A DNA stretch of 27,832 nt from JASEFH01 sp034679905 (GTDB lineage Archaea; Halobacteriota; Methanomicrobia; Methanomicrobiales; JACTUA01), in assembly GCA_034679905.1 (NCBI GenBank), contig JAXDAH010000102.1, forward strand, positions 1 to 27,832, given 5' to 3'. Made by a program: the position numbers and the translations under genes. Below are positions 15,816 through 24,152 of the stretch, piece after piece; positions within the stretch are counted from its first letter, which is position 1; each line of letters starts with the position of its first letter. The notes below the pieces were generated by a model. It had not been told where the DNA came from and ran no database searches. It was given only the letters and a program-made list of their open reading frames with translations.

Positions 15816-17088
15816 GCCGCACCCTCCTTTCTGCAGTGCTGCGGATCAGGTCGGCGATACGTGCCGCTGCCTGGCCGTCCTGCAGATAGGCCTGATCCTC
15901 GACGAAACGTCTCTCTTGTTCGAGGATCTCCCGACGCACGGCGGGATCCTGTAACGCCGCTCGAATCGCAGGCTGGATCTCCGCCTTCTCCGTCACGATG
16001 ATCGCCCCGCTTCCCCGGAAGTAACTGGACCCGGTCCCATACTCCCGCAGGTCTACGATCACCACCGGTCTCTCCAGGGCCATCGCCTCCAGCAGAGCGG
16101 TGGAGGAGACGCCGATCGCAAGATGCACGGATGAGAGCAGCTCGGGAAGCGGCGCATCGCCCCAGACGATCGGCGGGTTCGGCATGTCCGTGACGATCTT
16201 CCGGTACTCTTCTTCACTCTCCCGGGGATGGCGAATCTTGATGATCAGACGGGTATCCGGGATGGATGCGACCGCTTCGGCAATGCTCCTGACAAACTCC
16301 GCCCGCTGTTCCGGTGTCCAGATGTGGCTCTCCACAAAGTACTGCGTCAGGAGCACGACGAGCGCCTGGTTCGCCGGGATTCCCCACCGTTCGCGAATCG
16401 CCATTCCGTGATCCTCACGCTTAACCTGATGGAGCCGATCGAACTTCGGGTTGCCCGTCACCACGATCCGGGAGGGATGGACACCCTGAGCGGTTAGAAT
16501 CTCGCGTGTCGCCCTCCCAAAGACCGCCATCTTTGTAGTCTTCCCCTGTCCATACACGGCCTCTCCCCTCGTCAGGCGGTGCTGGAGGTCGTACAGGGTG
16601 ATCGCCGCCTTCTCGCGAAGACTGAACCGCTCACTTGCCAGGAAGGCGGGAAACCGAAGAGGCAGGACGACGAGGTTTCGAAGTATGCCCAGCGGGTCTG
16701 GCCGCTTCAGGGCCTGTGCCGTATTCTTCGTGAGTATCCCGTCTTGGATCAGAAGAGTGGGGAGACCTGCACCGGCGGCGGTATCGATAAACTCAATATG
16801 CCCTGGCACCCCATCGTGGCCTACGACAACGATGTCGGGCCGCTCCTCGGAGAGGACCTTCTCGACCTCATCGGTTGAAAGGCGTTTCAGGGAGCGGAAG
16901 GGGATTTTTTGCCGTTCCAGTTCCGCCTCGATCGATACACGGCTGTATTCCCACCAGGTCGTGTTCACGGCCAGCAGATCGCAGTCGGTCAGCTGCTCCG
17001 CTATCAGTCCCATTATCTGGGATTGGGCGGTATTAGAGACTACGAAGAGTACGATCCTCCGTCGGGACCCATGCTGCAGGCTACGCAT
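15808..17088 (-). CDS. GT-B-fold transferase, capsule/CDP-glycerol-transferase-like
   Basis: The protein has 426 residues with no membrane segment. N-terminal Rossmann-like half: RRRIVLFVVSNTAQSQIMGLIAEQL, DIVVVGHDG, TLLIQDGI. C-terminal half: VVTGNPKFDRLHQV, VVLLTQYF, RLIIKIRHPRE, and ELLSSVHLAIGVSSTALLEAMALERPVVIVD. The last motif, the GNPKFD segment and the KxHP-like segment are typical of the UDP-GlcNAc 2-epimerase/CDP-glycerol glycerophosphotransferase superfamily and capsule transferases. It likely adds a sugar or sugar-phosphate to the glycan, or is a relative of NeuC-type hydrolysing epimerases; I cannot decide. ATG 17088 has GGGGAGGT four bases upstream. It is the first gene of the 17088-13923 pair, whose promoter probably is the TATA element at 17178-17184. 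Confidence 0.75.
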   Translation of the reverse strand: MRSLQHGSRRRIVLFVVSNTAQSQIMGLIAEQLTDCDLLAVNTTWWEYSRVSIEAELERQKIPFRSLKRLSTDEVEKVLSEERPDIVVVGHDGVPGHIEFIDTAAGAGLPTLLIQDGILTKNTAQALKRPDPLGILRNLVVLPLRFPAFLASERFSLREKAAITLYDLQHRLTRGEAVYGQGKTTKMAVFGRATREILTAQGVHPSRIVVTGNPKFDRLHQVKREDHGMAIRERWGIPANQALVVLLTQYFVESHIWTPEQRAEFVRSIAEAVASIPDTRLIIKIRHPRESEEEYRKIVTDMPNPPIVWGDAPLPELLSSVHLAIGVSSTALLEAMALERPVVIVDLREYGTGSSYFRGSGAIIVTEKAEIQPAIRAALQDPAVRREILEQERRFVEDQAYLQDGQAAARIADLIRSTAERRVRLE

Positions 17089-17169
17089 ATCTACCTCCCC
17101 GCTCGTGCTGTAACCTCAAGTACGGCACGGAACCCGGGATTGGAATCCACACGGATATGGAAGAGACCA

Positions 17170-17191
17170 ACAACCCTTATAAAGGTTGTTC
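17170..17191. promoter_or_regulatory. TATA box inside a 22-bp inverted repeat
   Basis: AACAACC and GGTTGTT form perfect 7-bp inverted arms around CTTATAAA. On the minus strand this reads as a TATA box about 90 bp upstream of ATG 17088, predicting a start near 17155. A dyad centred on the TATA element is the classic layout of an archaeal repressor operator (inference). Confidence 0.5.
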
Positions 17192-17871
17192 CCGTATCCG
17201 AGGGTGGGGACGGCTCACCGGTCTGAGGGGCCCGCTGTGACGGCCTCTGGATGCGCTGACCTCGGCACGCCCTCTGCACGAATATGCTCTGGGTATACGA
17301 TTGAGGCGGGGATGGAGCACGGTCGGGTCCCTACCCGGTCCGACCTCGCGGGTATCGTGCAGGAGTCAATCCTCCCCGCCATCTCTCGTCACGCTCGTTT
17401 CTATGGTGTCGAATTGTATCGTCGAAATGTGCCGGGCACATCTGCCAACGGCCGGCCCGCAACACCGACTATCGTCCGTCAGGGTCTCGGCAAGGCCTTG
17501 AGGGTCCCGGACCGACCTTCCATGCGAGCCCTTCAATGTACTGACGACGCAGGGATCCCATCCGGGCAGCCTTCGACGATCCCCTGGCACCTCGATGTAC
17601 GGGCGAGACCGTGTTTCGCGCACCTGATGTCCCGGTACGGATCGGCAGTCCCGTTTCCTGGATCTTATGAACGGCTACGCGGTGGCGAAGACTGCCAGTT
17701 CCCATTCTGCCGCAGAGCTTCCCCGCCATTCTTCTCGGAGTCCGGATCCCTGACTCGCCCGCCAGGCTCCTCGGGCACCCCCGATCGCGGGGTCGCCGGG
17801 CTGCGGACGGCCCACCCCGGCCCATGGACACTCTTATGTAGAATGAGTAACAGTGACTGCCCGATCGCCGG
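17192..17871. other. Gene-free stretch
   Basis: About 680 bp in which I find no convincing gene. A plus-strand frame is open from 17186 into the peptidase gene, but its product is rich in Arg, Pro and Ser, has no recognisable motif and runs out of frame with the peptidase. No tRNA, CRISPR or insertion sequence was seen. It may hold decayed sequence. Confidence 0.5.
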
Positions 17872-18858
17872 ATGGCAGGTAAGCCCAACATCCCTACAAT
17901 GCCCCGAAGCGGGCCGGGAGTATCGTTCCTGCAGAGCTACACGACCTTGTTTCTGCTTGCGGGTATCGTTCTCCTCGTTGCAGGCCTCCTGGCATGGAGT
18001 AGTGGCATCCATTTGTGGCCTTTCGACGGGCTTGCACCGTCTGCCCCCGAGCCAGGGGGGTTCCTGCAGGTAAATGAATCCGAGTTGTATAGAACCACGT
18101 ACGATCTGCAGAGTTTCCCTTCCCGTGAATATGGAACGGAGGGCAACCCTGCGGCAGCGGACTATCTCTACCAGCGCCTATCGTCCATCGAGGGCATGGA
18201 AGTCTCCTATCAGGGGGGGGATCTGAGGAACGTAATCGGAACGCTGCCCGGCCAGAATAGGAGTTCGGATGCGATCGTCCTTGTCGGGGCGCATTACGAC
18301 AGTATTGCGAAGAACTCTTCGCGGTCCCCCGGTGTCACCGATAATGGGTGCGGAGTTGCCATCGTACTGGAACTGGCTCGCACCCTGAGTCGGTATAGCT
18401 TCAACCACACACTCCAGTTCGCGTTCTGGAATGCGGAGGAGAAGGGTTTGCTGGGGAGTACAGCGTATGCGGAGGATGCGCAAAAGAAGAACCGCACCAT
18501 CCTGCTCTACTTCAACTTCGACAGTTCCTGCTGTGACCCCCAGAACCGAAACATACTGGACGTCATGTACGATCCCAAAGATGAGAAGGCCTCGGAGTAC
18601 GCCGCGCTGCTCACGAGGCGTAATGCAATCCTGGAGACTCCGTTCATGTTAACGTATAACCGCCACGATTGTGCGTCGGACTATGTCCCCTTCCAGGATC
18701 GGGGATATACCACGTTGACGACGCATTCCGAGCATTGTTCCCAGCATACTCCCTACGATACACTGGATAAAGCGTCCTTCCCGTACGCGAGAAGGAATGC
18801 ACAGCTCGGCGGTGAATTGCTCGCGTACGCCGGGGAGATGTCCAACACTTCAGCCTGA
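17872..18858 (+). CDS. M28-family zinc metallopeptidase, membrane-anchored
   Basis: The protein has 328 residues. A hydrophobic segment at ~24-44 is an uncleaved anchor or signal; the rest is the M28 (aminopeptidase Y/S, glutaminyl cyclase-like) catalytic domain. Expected metal and catalytic residues are present: GAHYDS with His141 and Asp143, GVTDNGCG with Asp157, NAEEKGLLGS with Glu189-Glu190, NFDSS with Asp217, and HTPYDTLDK with His292. The domain most probably faces outside. The family removes N-terminal amino acids or, in some members, acts as carboxypeptidase; the substrate here is unknown. The start is weak: neither ATG 17872 nor ATG 17899 has a clear binding site. It stands alone between two gene-poor stretches, so its link to the glycan genes is positional only. 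Confidence 0.88.
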   Translation: MAGKPNIPTMPRSGPGVSFLQSYTTLFLLAGIVLLVAGLLAWSSGIHLWPFDGLAPSAPEPGGFLQVNESELYRTTYDLQSFPSREYGTEGNPAAADYLYQRLSSIEGMEVSYQGGDLRNVIGTLPGQNRSSDAIVLVGAHYDSIAKNSSRSPGVTDNGCGVAIVLELARTLSRYSFNHTLQFAFWNAEEKGLLGSTAYAEDAQKKNRTILLYFNFDSSCCDPQNRNILDVMYDPKDEKASEYAALLTRRNAILETPFMLTYNRHDCASDYVPFQDRGYTTLTTHSEHCSQHTPYDTLDKASFPYARRNAQLGGELLAYAGEMSNTSA

Positions 18859-19053
18859 AGAGGTCTCTCCTTCCCGCTCCCGGAGATTGCAGGCAACCGG
18901 CATGGATTTCTTGGATTTGTACAGGTGTATCAGAAGGTTGGCGATTGGTGGTGGGGACATACATCCGAACTCCCGGGATTTCGAATGTGCCGGTTCGGCA
19001 GGCGATGTCCAAGCCATAGTGAGCGTCGGGCGTCTCTTGCGTCTGGATATCGC
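18859..19053. other. Spacer with no recognisable gene
   Basis: About 195 bp after the peptidase stop. Frames on both strands are open but show no motif. Together with the doubtful small ORF at 19054-19290 it forms roughly 430 bp without a firm gene. Confidence 0.4.
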
Positions 19054-19290
19054 TCACGGGATCCAGGATGCCAATACCTCGGGATCGGAGAAGGGTACCC
19101 TGCAGCGTTGTTCGTGTATGGATACGATCTCTGGAGGGCTGCGATTCCGCACCCGCCGATGGACGGGGAGACGATCCGGTGAGGGCGATTCTCTCCCCCC
19201 CGTGGCGGCAGATGCTGGAAGCGCTACAGCAGCGAAGCGGGCAGCGTTGGAGCGCTCGAAGTCCGCCTCCCCGACGAGCTGTCCCTTCAC
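19054..19290 (-). CDS. Small ORF coupled to dehydrogenase end, doubtful
   Basis: A 78-codon frame starts at GTG 19290, overlapping the dehydrogenase TGA by four bases (GTGA), with GGAG three to four bases upstream. The first ~15 codons have GC-rich third positions (KGQLVGEADFERSNAARFA), after which composition becomes Arg/Pro/Ser-rich. No family recognised. It could be a real coupled small protein, a remnant, or chance. Confidence 0.25.
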   Translation of the reverse strand: MKGQLVGEADFERSNAARFAAVALPASAATGGRESPSPDRLPVHRRVRNRSPPEIVSIHEQRCRVPFSDPEVLASWIP

Positions 19291-20582
19291 AGTCTCCGAT
19301 AGTACAAGCCCGTCCTCTCGGATGCATGGCAGGCCAGGATACCCCGCACGTCGATTACGACCGGGTTGTCCCGCATCAGCCGGCAGATCGCATCCATGCT
19401 CATCTCGGTGAACTCCTTGTGGGCCACGGTTATGATCACCGCATCCATCTTCACATCGAGGTTCGGCAGTGGCTTTGCCCCGAAGAGATCGATCGCGGTG
19501 TCGGGAATCATGGGGTCGTATCCGTATACGTCACAGGAGTAATCCTTCAACTCCTTGACGATCTGCTCGACCGGTGACTCCCGTGTATCAGCCACGTCCT
19601 CCTTGTACGTCATGCCCATGATGAGGATCTTCGAGCCTTTGATCACTTTGTCGGACGCGTTCAGACCCTTGATGGTCATCTCGGCGACATGTTTGGGCAT
19701 GCTGTTGTTAATGGTGCGTCCAGCGAGGATCACCCTGGGGTGGTAGCCCAGCTGTTCGGCCTTATATACCAGGTAATACGGGTCGACCGGAATACAGTGC
19801 CCTCCGACCAGACCCGGACGGTACCGATGGAAGTTCCACTTTGTGCCCGCCGCTTCCAGTACTGTTGCGGTATCCAGTCCCATCTTCCCGAAGATGATGG
19901 AGAGCTCGTTCACCAGCGCGATGTTCAGATCCCGCTGGATGTTCTCGATCACTTTGGCCGCCTCCGCGGTCTTAATGTCTGGAGCCCGGTACACCGTCGT
20001 GATCAAACTGTACAGTTCGCACAACGCATCGGTCGTTTCGGTGTCCATGCCCGAGACGATCTTGGTGATGCGTTGCAGGCAGTGGTCGTCATCGCCGGGG
20101 TTCACCCGCTCGGGCGAGTAGCCGATCTTGAAGTCCACCCCGCAGGTGAGTCCCGACGCACGCTCCAGGATGGGACGAAGAACCTCCTCGGTGACACCAG
20201 GGTATACGGTAGACTCCAGAACTACGATCGCTCCCTTCTTCAGGTTTTTCCCGACGATCTCCGCCGCCGACTTCACGGGTTCGAGGTCCGGGGCCTTGGT
20301 CTCCGAGATGGGTGTGGGCACGGCAATGCAGACAAAGTCCGCCTGTCGAATGAGGGACGCATCCGAGGTGGGCAGGATTCTGTTCCCCTCTCTCCTGCCA
20401 AGTTCGGTCACCTTCTCGTGGTCTCGCCGGAAACCGATCGTTCGCAGGTGACGGGAGAACGCATCCGCAAGAGGCAGGCCCACGTATCCCAGTCCGACAA
20501 CACAGATTGTCTTTCCGAACAGGGTATCTGCACCTGTCCGTGGGAAGGCCTCTGGAATTGTGATATCAACGCTCGCATTCAC
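19287..20582 (-). CDS. UDP-N-acetylhexosamine 6-dehydrogenase (WecC/WbpA/TviB-like)
   Basis: About 431 residues from GTG 20582, which has GGAG seven bases upstream; a TTG at 20612 opens the frame ten codons earlier without a binding site. The N-terminal Rossmann motif VVGLGYVGLPLA is at ~28-39. VPTPISETKAPDL, LESTVYPGVTEEV and GYSPERVNPGDD are characteristic of enzymes acting on UDP-ManNAc, UDP-GlcNAc or UDP-GalNAc rather than UDP-glucose. The catalytic Cys263 is in GLVGGHCIPVDPYYL. The reaction is a two-fold NAD-dependent oxidation to the UDP-N-acetylhexosaminuronic acid. No WecB-type epimerase is visible in the window, so the substrate isomer is undecided. With the second dehydrogenase at 24149 it implies two different uronic acids in the glycan. 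Confidence 0.92.
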   Translation of the reverse strand: MNASVDITIPEAFPRTGADTLFGKTICVVGLGYVGLPLADAFSRHLRTIGFRRDHEKVTELGRREGNRILPTSDASLIRQADFVCIAVPTPISETKAPDLEPVKSAAEIVGKNLKKGAIVVLESTVYPGVTEEVLRPILERASGLTCGVDFKIGYSPERVNPGDDDHCLQRITKIVSGMDTETTDALCELYSLITTVYRAPDIKTAEAAKVIENIQRDLNIALVNELSIIFGKMGLDTATVLEAAGTKWNFHRYRPGLVGGHCIPVDPYYLVYKAEQLGYHPRVILAGRTINNSMPKHVAEMTIKGLNASDKVIKGSKILIMGMTYKEDVADTRESPVEQIVKELKDYSCDVYGYDPMIPDTAIDLFGAKPLPNLDVKMDAVIITVAHKEFTEMSMDAICRLMRDNPVVIDVRGILACHASERTGLYYRRL

Positions 20583-20623
20583 ATTGACGCTCCGATACTG
20601 TTGCCACCCCAATAAACGGTCCG

Positions 20624-20632
20624 GGATAAAAA
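20624..20632 (-). promoter_or_regulatory. AT-rich promoter candidate for the dehydrogenase gene
   Basis: A short T/A-rich run (TTTTTTAT on the minus strand) stands in GC-rich sequence about 45 bp upstream of GTG 20582. It is a weak TATA match; a start near 20605 would give a short leader. Confidence 0.25.
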
Positions 20633-20650
20633 ATTAGCGCCGACATCAGC

Positions 20651-21073
20651 TCAACCGCAATCGAAAGAGCAGAGGATAAGCTCCCCCCGGAGTGCAGCCA
20701 ACTCCGGCCTGTCACTGCGACGGATCCCCTCAGGCGCGGTGCCGGCGGATCGCATTCCCGGCGGGTGTCCGGTCGGATACGCCGTCGGCGAACGCGCCCC
20801 CCGGCGAAACGACCATACGTCGGGGGGACGTCCCGGCGCCTTCAGCTCCCGGTACTCCGCTACGCGGTATACGGTCGATGCCCTCCTCTCCCCACCCCGC
20901 CGGCCGGCTCCTTGTACGAGCCGCTCCAGGAGCGTGGCCGTCGCCTCGGCGACGATGCCGGCGGGGGCGACCTCCAGGGCAGTCACCCCCACACGTCCCG
21001 GCCAAAAGATGGCTTTAGTGCGGTCATGGGATTTATTCGCCAGTACAGGAGGTGCATCTCTCGGGACGCTCAT
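20651..21073 (-). CDS. Hypothetical protein, doubtful
   Basis: A 140-codon minus-strand frame with strongly GC-rich third positions and a protein-like central part (ALEVAPAGIVAEATATLLERL, then STVYRVAEYRELKAP). No recognised family and no clear binding site at ATG 21073. A TATA-like element at 21129-21136 on the minus strand would start transcription near 21105, consistent with a gene here. The C-terminal half is Arg/Pro/Gly-rich and less convincing. The antisense frames look poorer. Confidence 0.35.
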   Translation of the reverse strand: MSVPRDAPPVLANKSHDRTKAIFWPGRVGVTALEVAPAGIVAEATATLLERLVQGAGRRGGERRASTVYRVAEYRELKAPGRPPDVWSFRRGARSPTAYPTGHPPGMRSAGTAPEGIRRSDRPELAALRGELILCSFDCG

Positions 21074-21128
21074 CGTAGGGGTGTAATTTCATCGCATTAA
21101 ACGCCATGCACTGTTGCTTGGCGAAACA

Positions 21129-21145
21129 TTTATAAACTATAAAAG
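21129..21145. promoter_or_regulatory. TATA element(s), probably divergent
   Basis: TTTATAAA (21129-21136) is palindromic and followed by CTATAAAAG (21137-21145), in sequence clearly richer in A/T than its surroundings. On the plus strand this predicts a start near 21160 for the GT2 gene at 21240; on the minus strand a start near 21105 for the frame at 21073. Confidence 0.5.
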
Positions 21146-21147
21146 GA

Positions 21148-21163
21148 GTTTTGCAACCAAAAC
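21148..21163 (+). promoter_or_regulatory. Small hairpin at the predicted transcript start
   Basis: GTTTTG, a CAAC loop and CAAAAC form a perfect 6-bp stem right where transcription from the upstream TATA box should begin. It could be an operator dyad or a 5' hairpin; chance is possible. Confidence 0.3.
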
Positions 21164-21239
21164 CCGAATGTCCAGTATCCCCACTCCACGGTGTCGGGAC
21201 TGCGAGGTGTTTGGTAGTACCTAATGCGGAGATATGGTC

Positions 21240-22928
21240 ATGTACGCACGGCATCGTATCGGTGTAATAATCCCGGTGGGAACGGCCGGGCGTTCACTCC
21301 CGGATACGCTCGCTTCCATTCCTCACTATATGGACAGGATCTATCTTCTCCATACCGCGGGGAGTGACCCCGGCGGGGGGGCATCCGAGCCGACCAATCC
21401 CCGCATCCGCCATGTCCAGACCGGCTATCATGCATCCGTCGATTCCGCCCTGGGTGCGGTCTACAGGTATGCGCTCGACGACGGCATGGATGTGGTCGTC
21501 CGCCTGGATTCCCGGCAGCCCATCGGTGCATCCTCCCTCTCCTACCTGCTCGATCCCATCGTCTGGGGTGAGGCGGACTACGCGAAATTGAACTACACCG
21601 ATCGGTGGAACGGGGACCTGCCGGCAGGCCCGTCCAACCATCACGCTGTGTTCGTCTCTCAGGTGAGATCGGCAAGCCACACGGACGAATTTGTCTCCCT
21701 GGGCAACGGAACCCTCGCCGTCTCGCGCCCCGCACTCGAGAGCCACTGGGGGCGGACCACAACCCCCGCCTCCGGAACGCAATCGGTTCAGGCCGCTTCC
21801 AGCGGCATAGAGGCGCCGCCCTCCCGTGTCGCACTCTCGCCTGCCCTCCCCTCCGACATCGAGGGGGCAGAAGAGAGCCTCACAACGGCGCATGAGGCCC
21901 TTCCGGGGGCAATTCCAGAGGCAGCCCGTTCTCCGGCTTCACAGCCCCGAACCCGGAACCCGGAGCCGCGATACCGGCATAAAAAGGTCGCGGTCGTGAT
22001 CCCGGCACACAACGAAGAGGTCCTGATCGGCGCCACCCTGGAATCCATCCCCGATTTCATCTGCCGGATCTACGTGGTGAACGACTGCTCCGGGGATCGT
22101 ACCCAGGAGATCGTCGAGGCGTATGCGACCCGGGATCCCCGAATCGTTCTTGTCTGCCACGAGGTGAACAGCGGAGTAGGGGCGGCCATCGCAACGGGGT
22201 ACAGGGAAGCCCTCAAAGAGGGCATGGATATTGTGGCCGTGATGGACGGCGATAACCAGATGGACCCCGCCTTCCTCCCCCGGCTGCTGGACCCGATTGT
22301 CGAGGGCAAAGTCGATTACACCAAAGGAAACCGCCTGATCAGCCCCGCGTACCGTAAAGGCATGACCTCCTGGCGATTTACCGGGAACGCGGCTCTCACC
22401 CTGCTCACCAAGATCGCCTCCGGCTACTGGCAGATGATGGACCCGCAGAACGGCTATACCGCCATCTCAACGCGGGCACTGGAGCGGCTGGACCTCTACG
22501 ATATCTACCCCCGGTACGGCTACTGCAACGATCTCCTGGTGAAATTGAATGCCAACAACTTCAAGATACAGAACATCCCCGTACCGGCCCGGTACGGGAA
22601 GGAGAAGTCCGGCATTCGATACGGCAGCTATATTGTCAAGGTCTCCCGCCTTCTGCTGAAGGACTTCATCTGGCGCCTCAAATTCAAGTACCTCATCATG
22701 AGTTTCCACCCGCTCGTATTCTACTACCTCCTGGGTACGATCCTCTCCGTCCTCGGCATCGTGGGCGGCCTTGTCGTCCTCTTCGAGAAGTTCATTCTGG
22801 GCTACCCCGTGCTCTTCGTGCACGGCACCCTCTCTCTCGTTGTGTTCACGCTCGGGGCGATGTTCTTCCTCTTCGCGATGCTCTTCGACATGCAGAACGA
22901 GAAGAGCGAAAGCAGCGGGTGGTACTGA
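21240..22928 (+). CDS. GT2 glycosyltransferase with tandem degenerate N-terminal GT2 domain
   Basis: About 562 residues from ATG 21240, preferred over ATG 21234 because GGAG lies eight bases upstream. Residues ~248-470 are an active-looking GT2 domain: VVIPAHNEEVLIGATLESIP, VNDCSGDRT, VMDGDNQMDP with Asp336-x-Asp338, and DPQNGYTAISTRALE. Two membrane segments (~487-512 and ~525-550) end the protein, as in archaeal dolichol-phosphate-sugar synthases of the AglJ/Dpm type. Residues ~6-170 repeat the same fold in degraded form: IGVIIPVGTAG, DTLASIP, RIYLLHTAGSD, YALDDGMDVVVRLDSRQP, LLDPIVWGEADYAKLN and NGTLAVSRPALES, but the DxD site is lost (LDSRQP). An Ala/Ser/Pro-rich linker (~171-245) joins the halves. 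Likely role: charging a lipid carrier with the first sugar; the N-terminal copy may be structural or regulatory. Confidence 0.88.
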   Translation: MYARHRIGVIIPVGTAGRSLPDTLASIPHYMDRIYLLHTAGSDPGGGASEPTNPRIRHVQTGYHASVDSALGAVYRYALDDGMDVVVRLDSRQPIGASSLSYLLDPIVWGEADYAKLNYTDRWNGDLPAGPSNHHAVFVSQVRSASHTDEFVSLGNGTLAVSRPALESHWGRTTTPASGTQSVQAASSGIEAPPSRVALSPALPSDIEGAEESLTTAHEALPGAIPEAARSPASQPRTRNPEPRYRHKKVAVVIPAHNEEVLIGATLESIPDFICRIYVVNDCSGDRTQEIVEAYATRDPRIVLVCHEVNSGVGAAIATGYREALKEGMDIVAVMDGDNQMDPAFLPRLLDPIVEGKVDYTKGNRLISPAYRKGMTSWRFTGNAALTLLTKIASGYWQMMDPQNGYTAISTRALERLDLYDIYPRYGYCNDLLVKLNANNFKIQNIPVPARYGKEKSGIRYGSYIVKVSRLLLKDFIWRLKFKYLIMSFHPLVFYYLLGTILSVLGIVGGLVVLFEKFILGYPVLFVHGTLSLVVFTLGAMFFLFAMLFDMQNEKSESSGWY

Positions 22929-23063
22929 TGCCGTCACAATCCTGCGCCACACCCCGCCCCTTCAGCACGCGGATCCGCGACATCATACGCCGCGAATGCC
23001 AGCGACTCCGCGAAACCCCCCGACATCCGGCGTTGACTGTCCTTTATCCCAGGCGGGGGGTAC

Positions 23064-24152
23064 ATGAAGATTTTATTTAATGCCAGTCATCCTGCGCATG
23101 TTCATCTACTGAAAAATGCTATCTGGGATCTCGAAAAGAGAGGCCATGCATGTAAGATCACAACCGTAGACAAAGAGGTCGCTTTACAGCTGCTCAGGGC
23201 CTATGGTTTTGAGTACGAGGTGGTTGGCTCTGCGGTCAGCTCACTCGCCTCGAAAGCCTTCGAGTTGGTGAAAATTGAATCCCGTCTCTACTCGATCTCT
23301 CGGGTCTTCAAGCCGGATATTTTAGTCGGCGGTGTAGGCAATGCCTATATTGCCCATGTGGGGAGATTGATTGGAAAGCCTTCTATTGTCTTTGACGATA
23401 CGGAGCATGCCCGGGTCCAGCACCTCCTGACGGATCCGTTTGCGACCGCAATCTGCACACCATCCTGCTACCGGACCGAGATTAACGGGAAACAGATTCG
23501 ATACGACGGCTATCACGAGCTGGCGTACCTGCATCCCAATCGTTTCACGCCCAACCCCACGGTCCTCGACGAGCTCGGTCTCACTCCCGAGGATCCCTAT
23601 ATCGTCCTGCGTTTCGTCTCATGGGAAGCGAGCCACGATGTTGGACATACGGGTCTTACGCTGGCTACCCGGAGAAGAGCAGTTCGGGAATTCGAAAAGT
23701 ATGGCCGAATCCTGATCTCTTCTGAAAAGCCTCTGACAAAAGAATTTGAACAGTACCGCGTTGCCGTCTCTCCAGAAAAAATGCACGATCTGCTCTACTA
23801 CGCCACGCTCCTCTATGGAGAAAGTGCAACCATGGCCTCGGAGTGTGCGGTATTGGGTACGCATGCGATCTTCTGCGACTTTGCAGGTCGCGGATACACC
23901 GATGAGGAGGAGACGAGGTACGGTCTGGTTCATAACTTCAGACTGGATGCGACAAGTCAGAGACGGTCCATTGAGAGAGCGGTGGAGCTGTTGCGCCATC
24001 CGGATCTTAAAGAGATAGGGCGTAAGAAACGGGCAGTTTTACTAAAGGACAAGATCGATGTGACCGCGTTCATGGTCTGGTTCATAGAGAATTTTCCGCA
24101 GAGTATCGCCGGGTCGAACGGGAAGCTCAATTTCGAGGCGGGGTCTGTATGA
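23064..24152 (+). CDS. DUF354 family protein, GT-B-like
   Basis: The protein has 362 residues. The start MKILFNASHPAHVHLLKNAI and the motifs GGVGNAYIAHVGRLIGKPSIVFDDTEHA (in outline), LRFVSWEASHDVG, KYGRILISSEKPL and LLYGESATMASECAVLGTHAIF are those of the DUF354 family, which has a UDP-GlcNAc 2-epimerase/GT-B-like shape and is common in archaeal polysaccharide loci. The biochemical role is not established; a transferase or sugar-nucleotide role is likely by fold. ATG 23064 follows a G-rich stretch (GGGGGGT) that may act as binding site. The stop overlaps the next gene by four bases (ATGA). From here on codon use shifts to more A/T in third position than in the preceding genes. Confidence 0.88.
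   Translation: MKILFNASHPAHVHLLKNAIWDLEKRGHACKITTVDKEVALQLLRAYGFEYEVVGSAVSSLASKAFELVKIESRLYSISRVFKPDILVGGVGNAYIAHVGRLIGKPSIVFDDTEHARVQHLLTDPFATAICTPSCYRTEINGKQIRYDGYHELAYLHPNRFTPNPTVLDELGLTPEDPYIVLRFVSWEASHDVGHTGLTLATRRRAVREFEKYGRILISSEKPLTKEFEQYRVAVSPEKMHDLLYYATLLYGESATMASECAVLGTHAIFCDFAGRGYTDEEETRYGLVHNFRLDATSQRRSIERAVELLRHPDLKEIGRKKRAVLLKDKIDVTAFMVWFIENFPQSIAGSNGKLNFEAGSV

Noticed and set aside
21005..21086. Plus-strand peptide LFASTGGASLGTLI resembling a patatin-type motif
   Set aside because: It occurs at the end of a short frame with no other patatin features, antisense to a frame with better codon use; probably chance.
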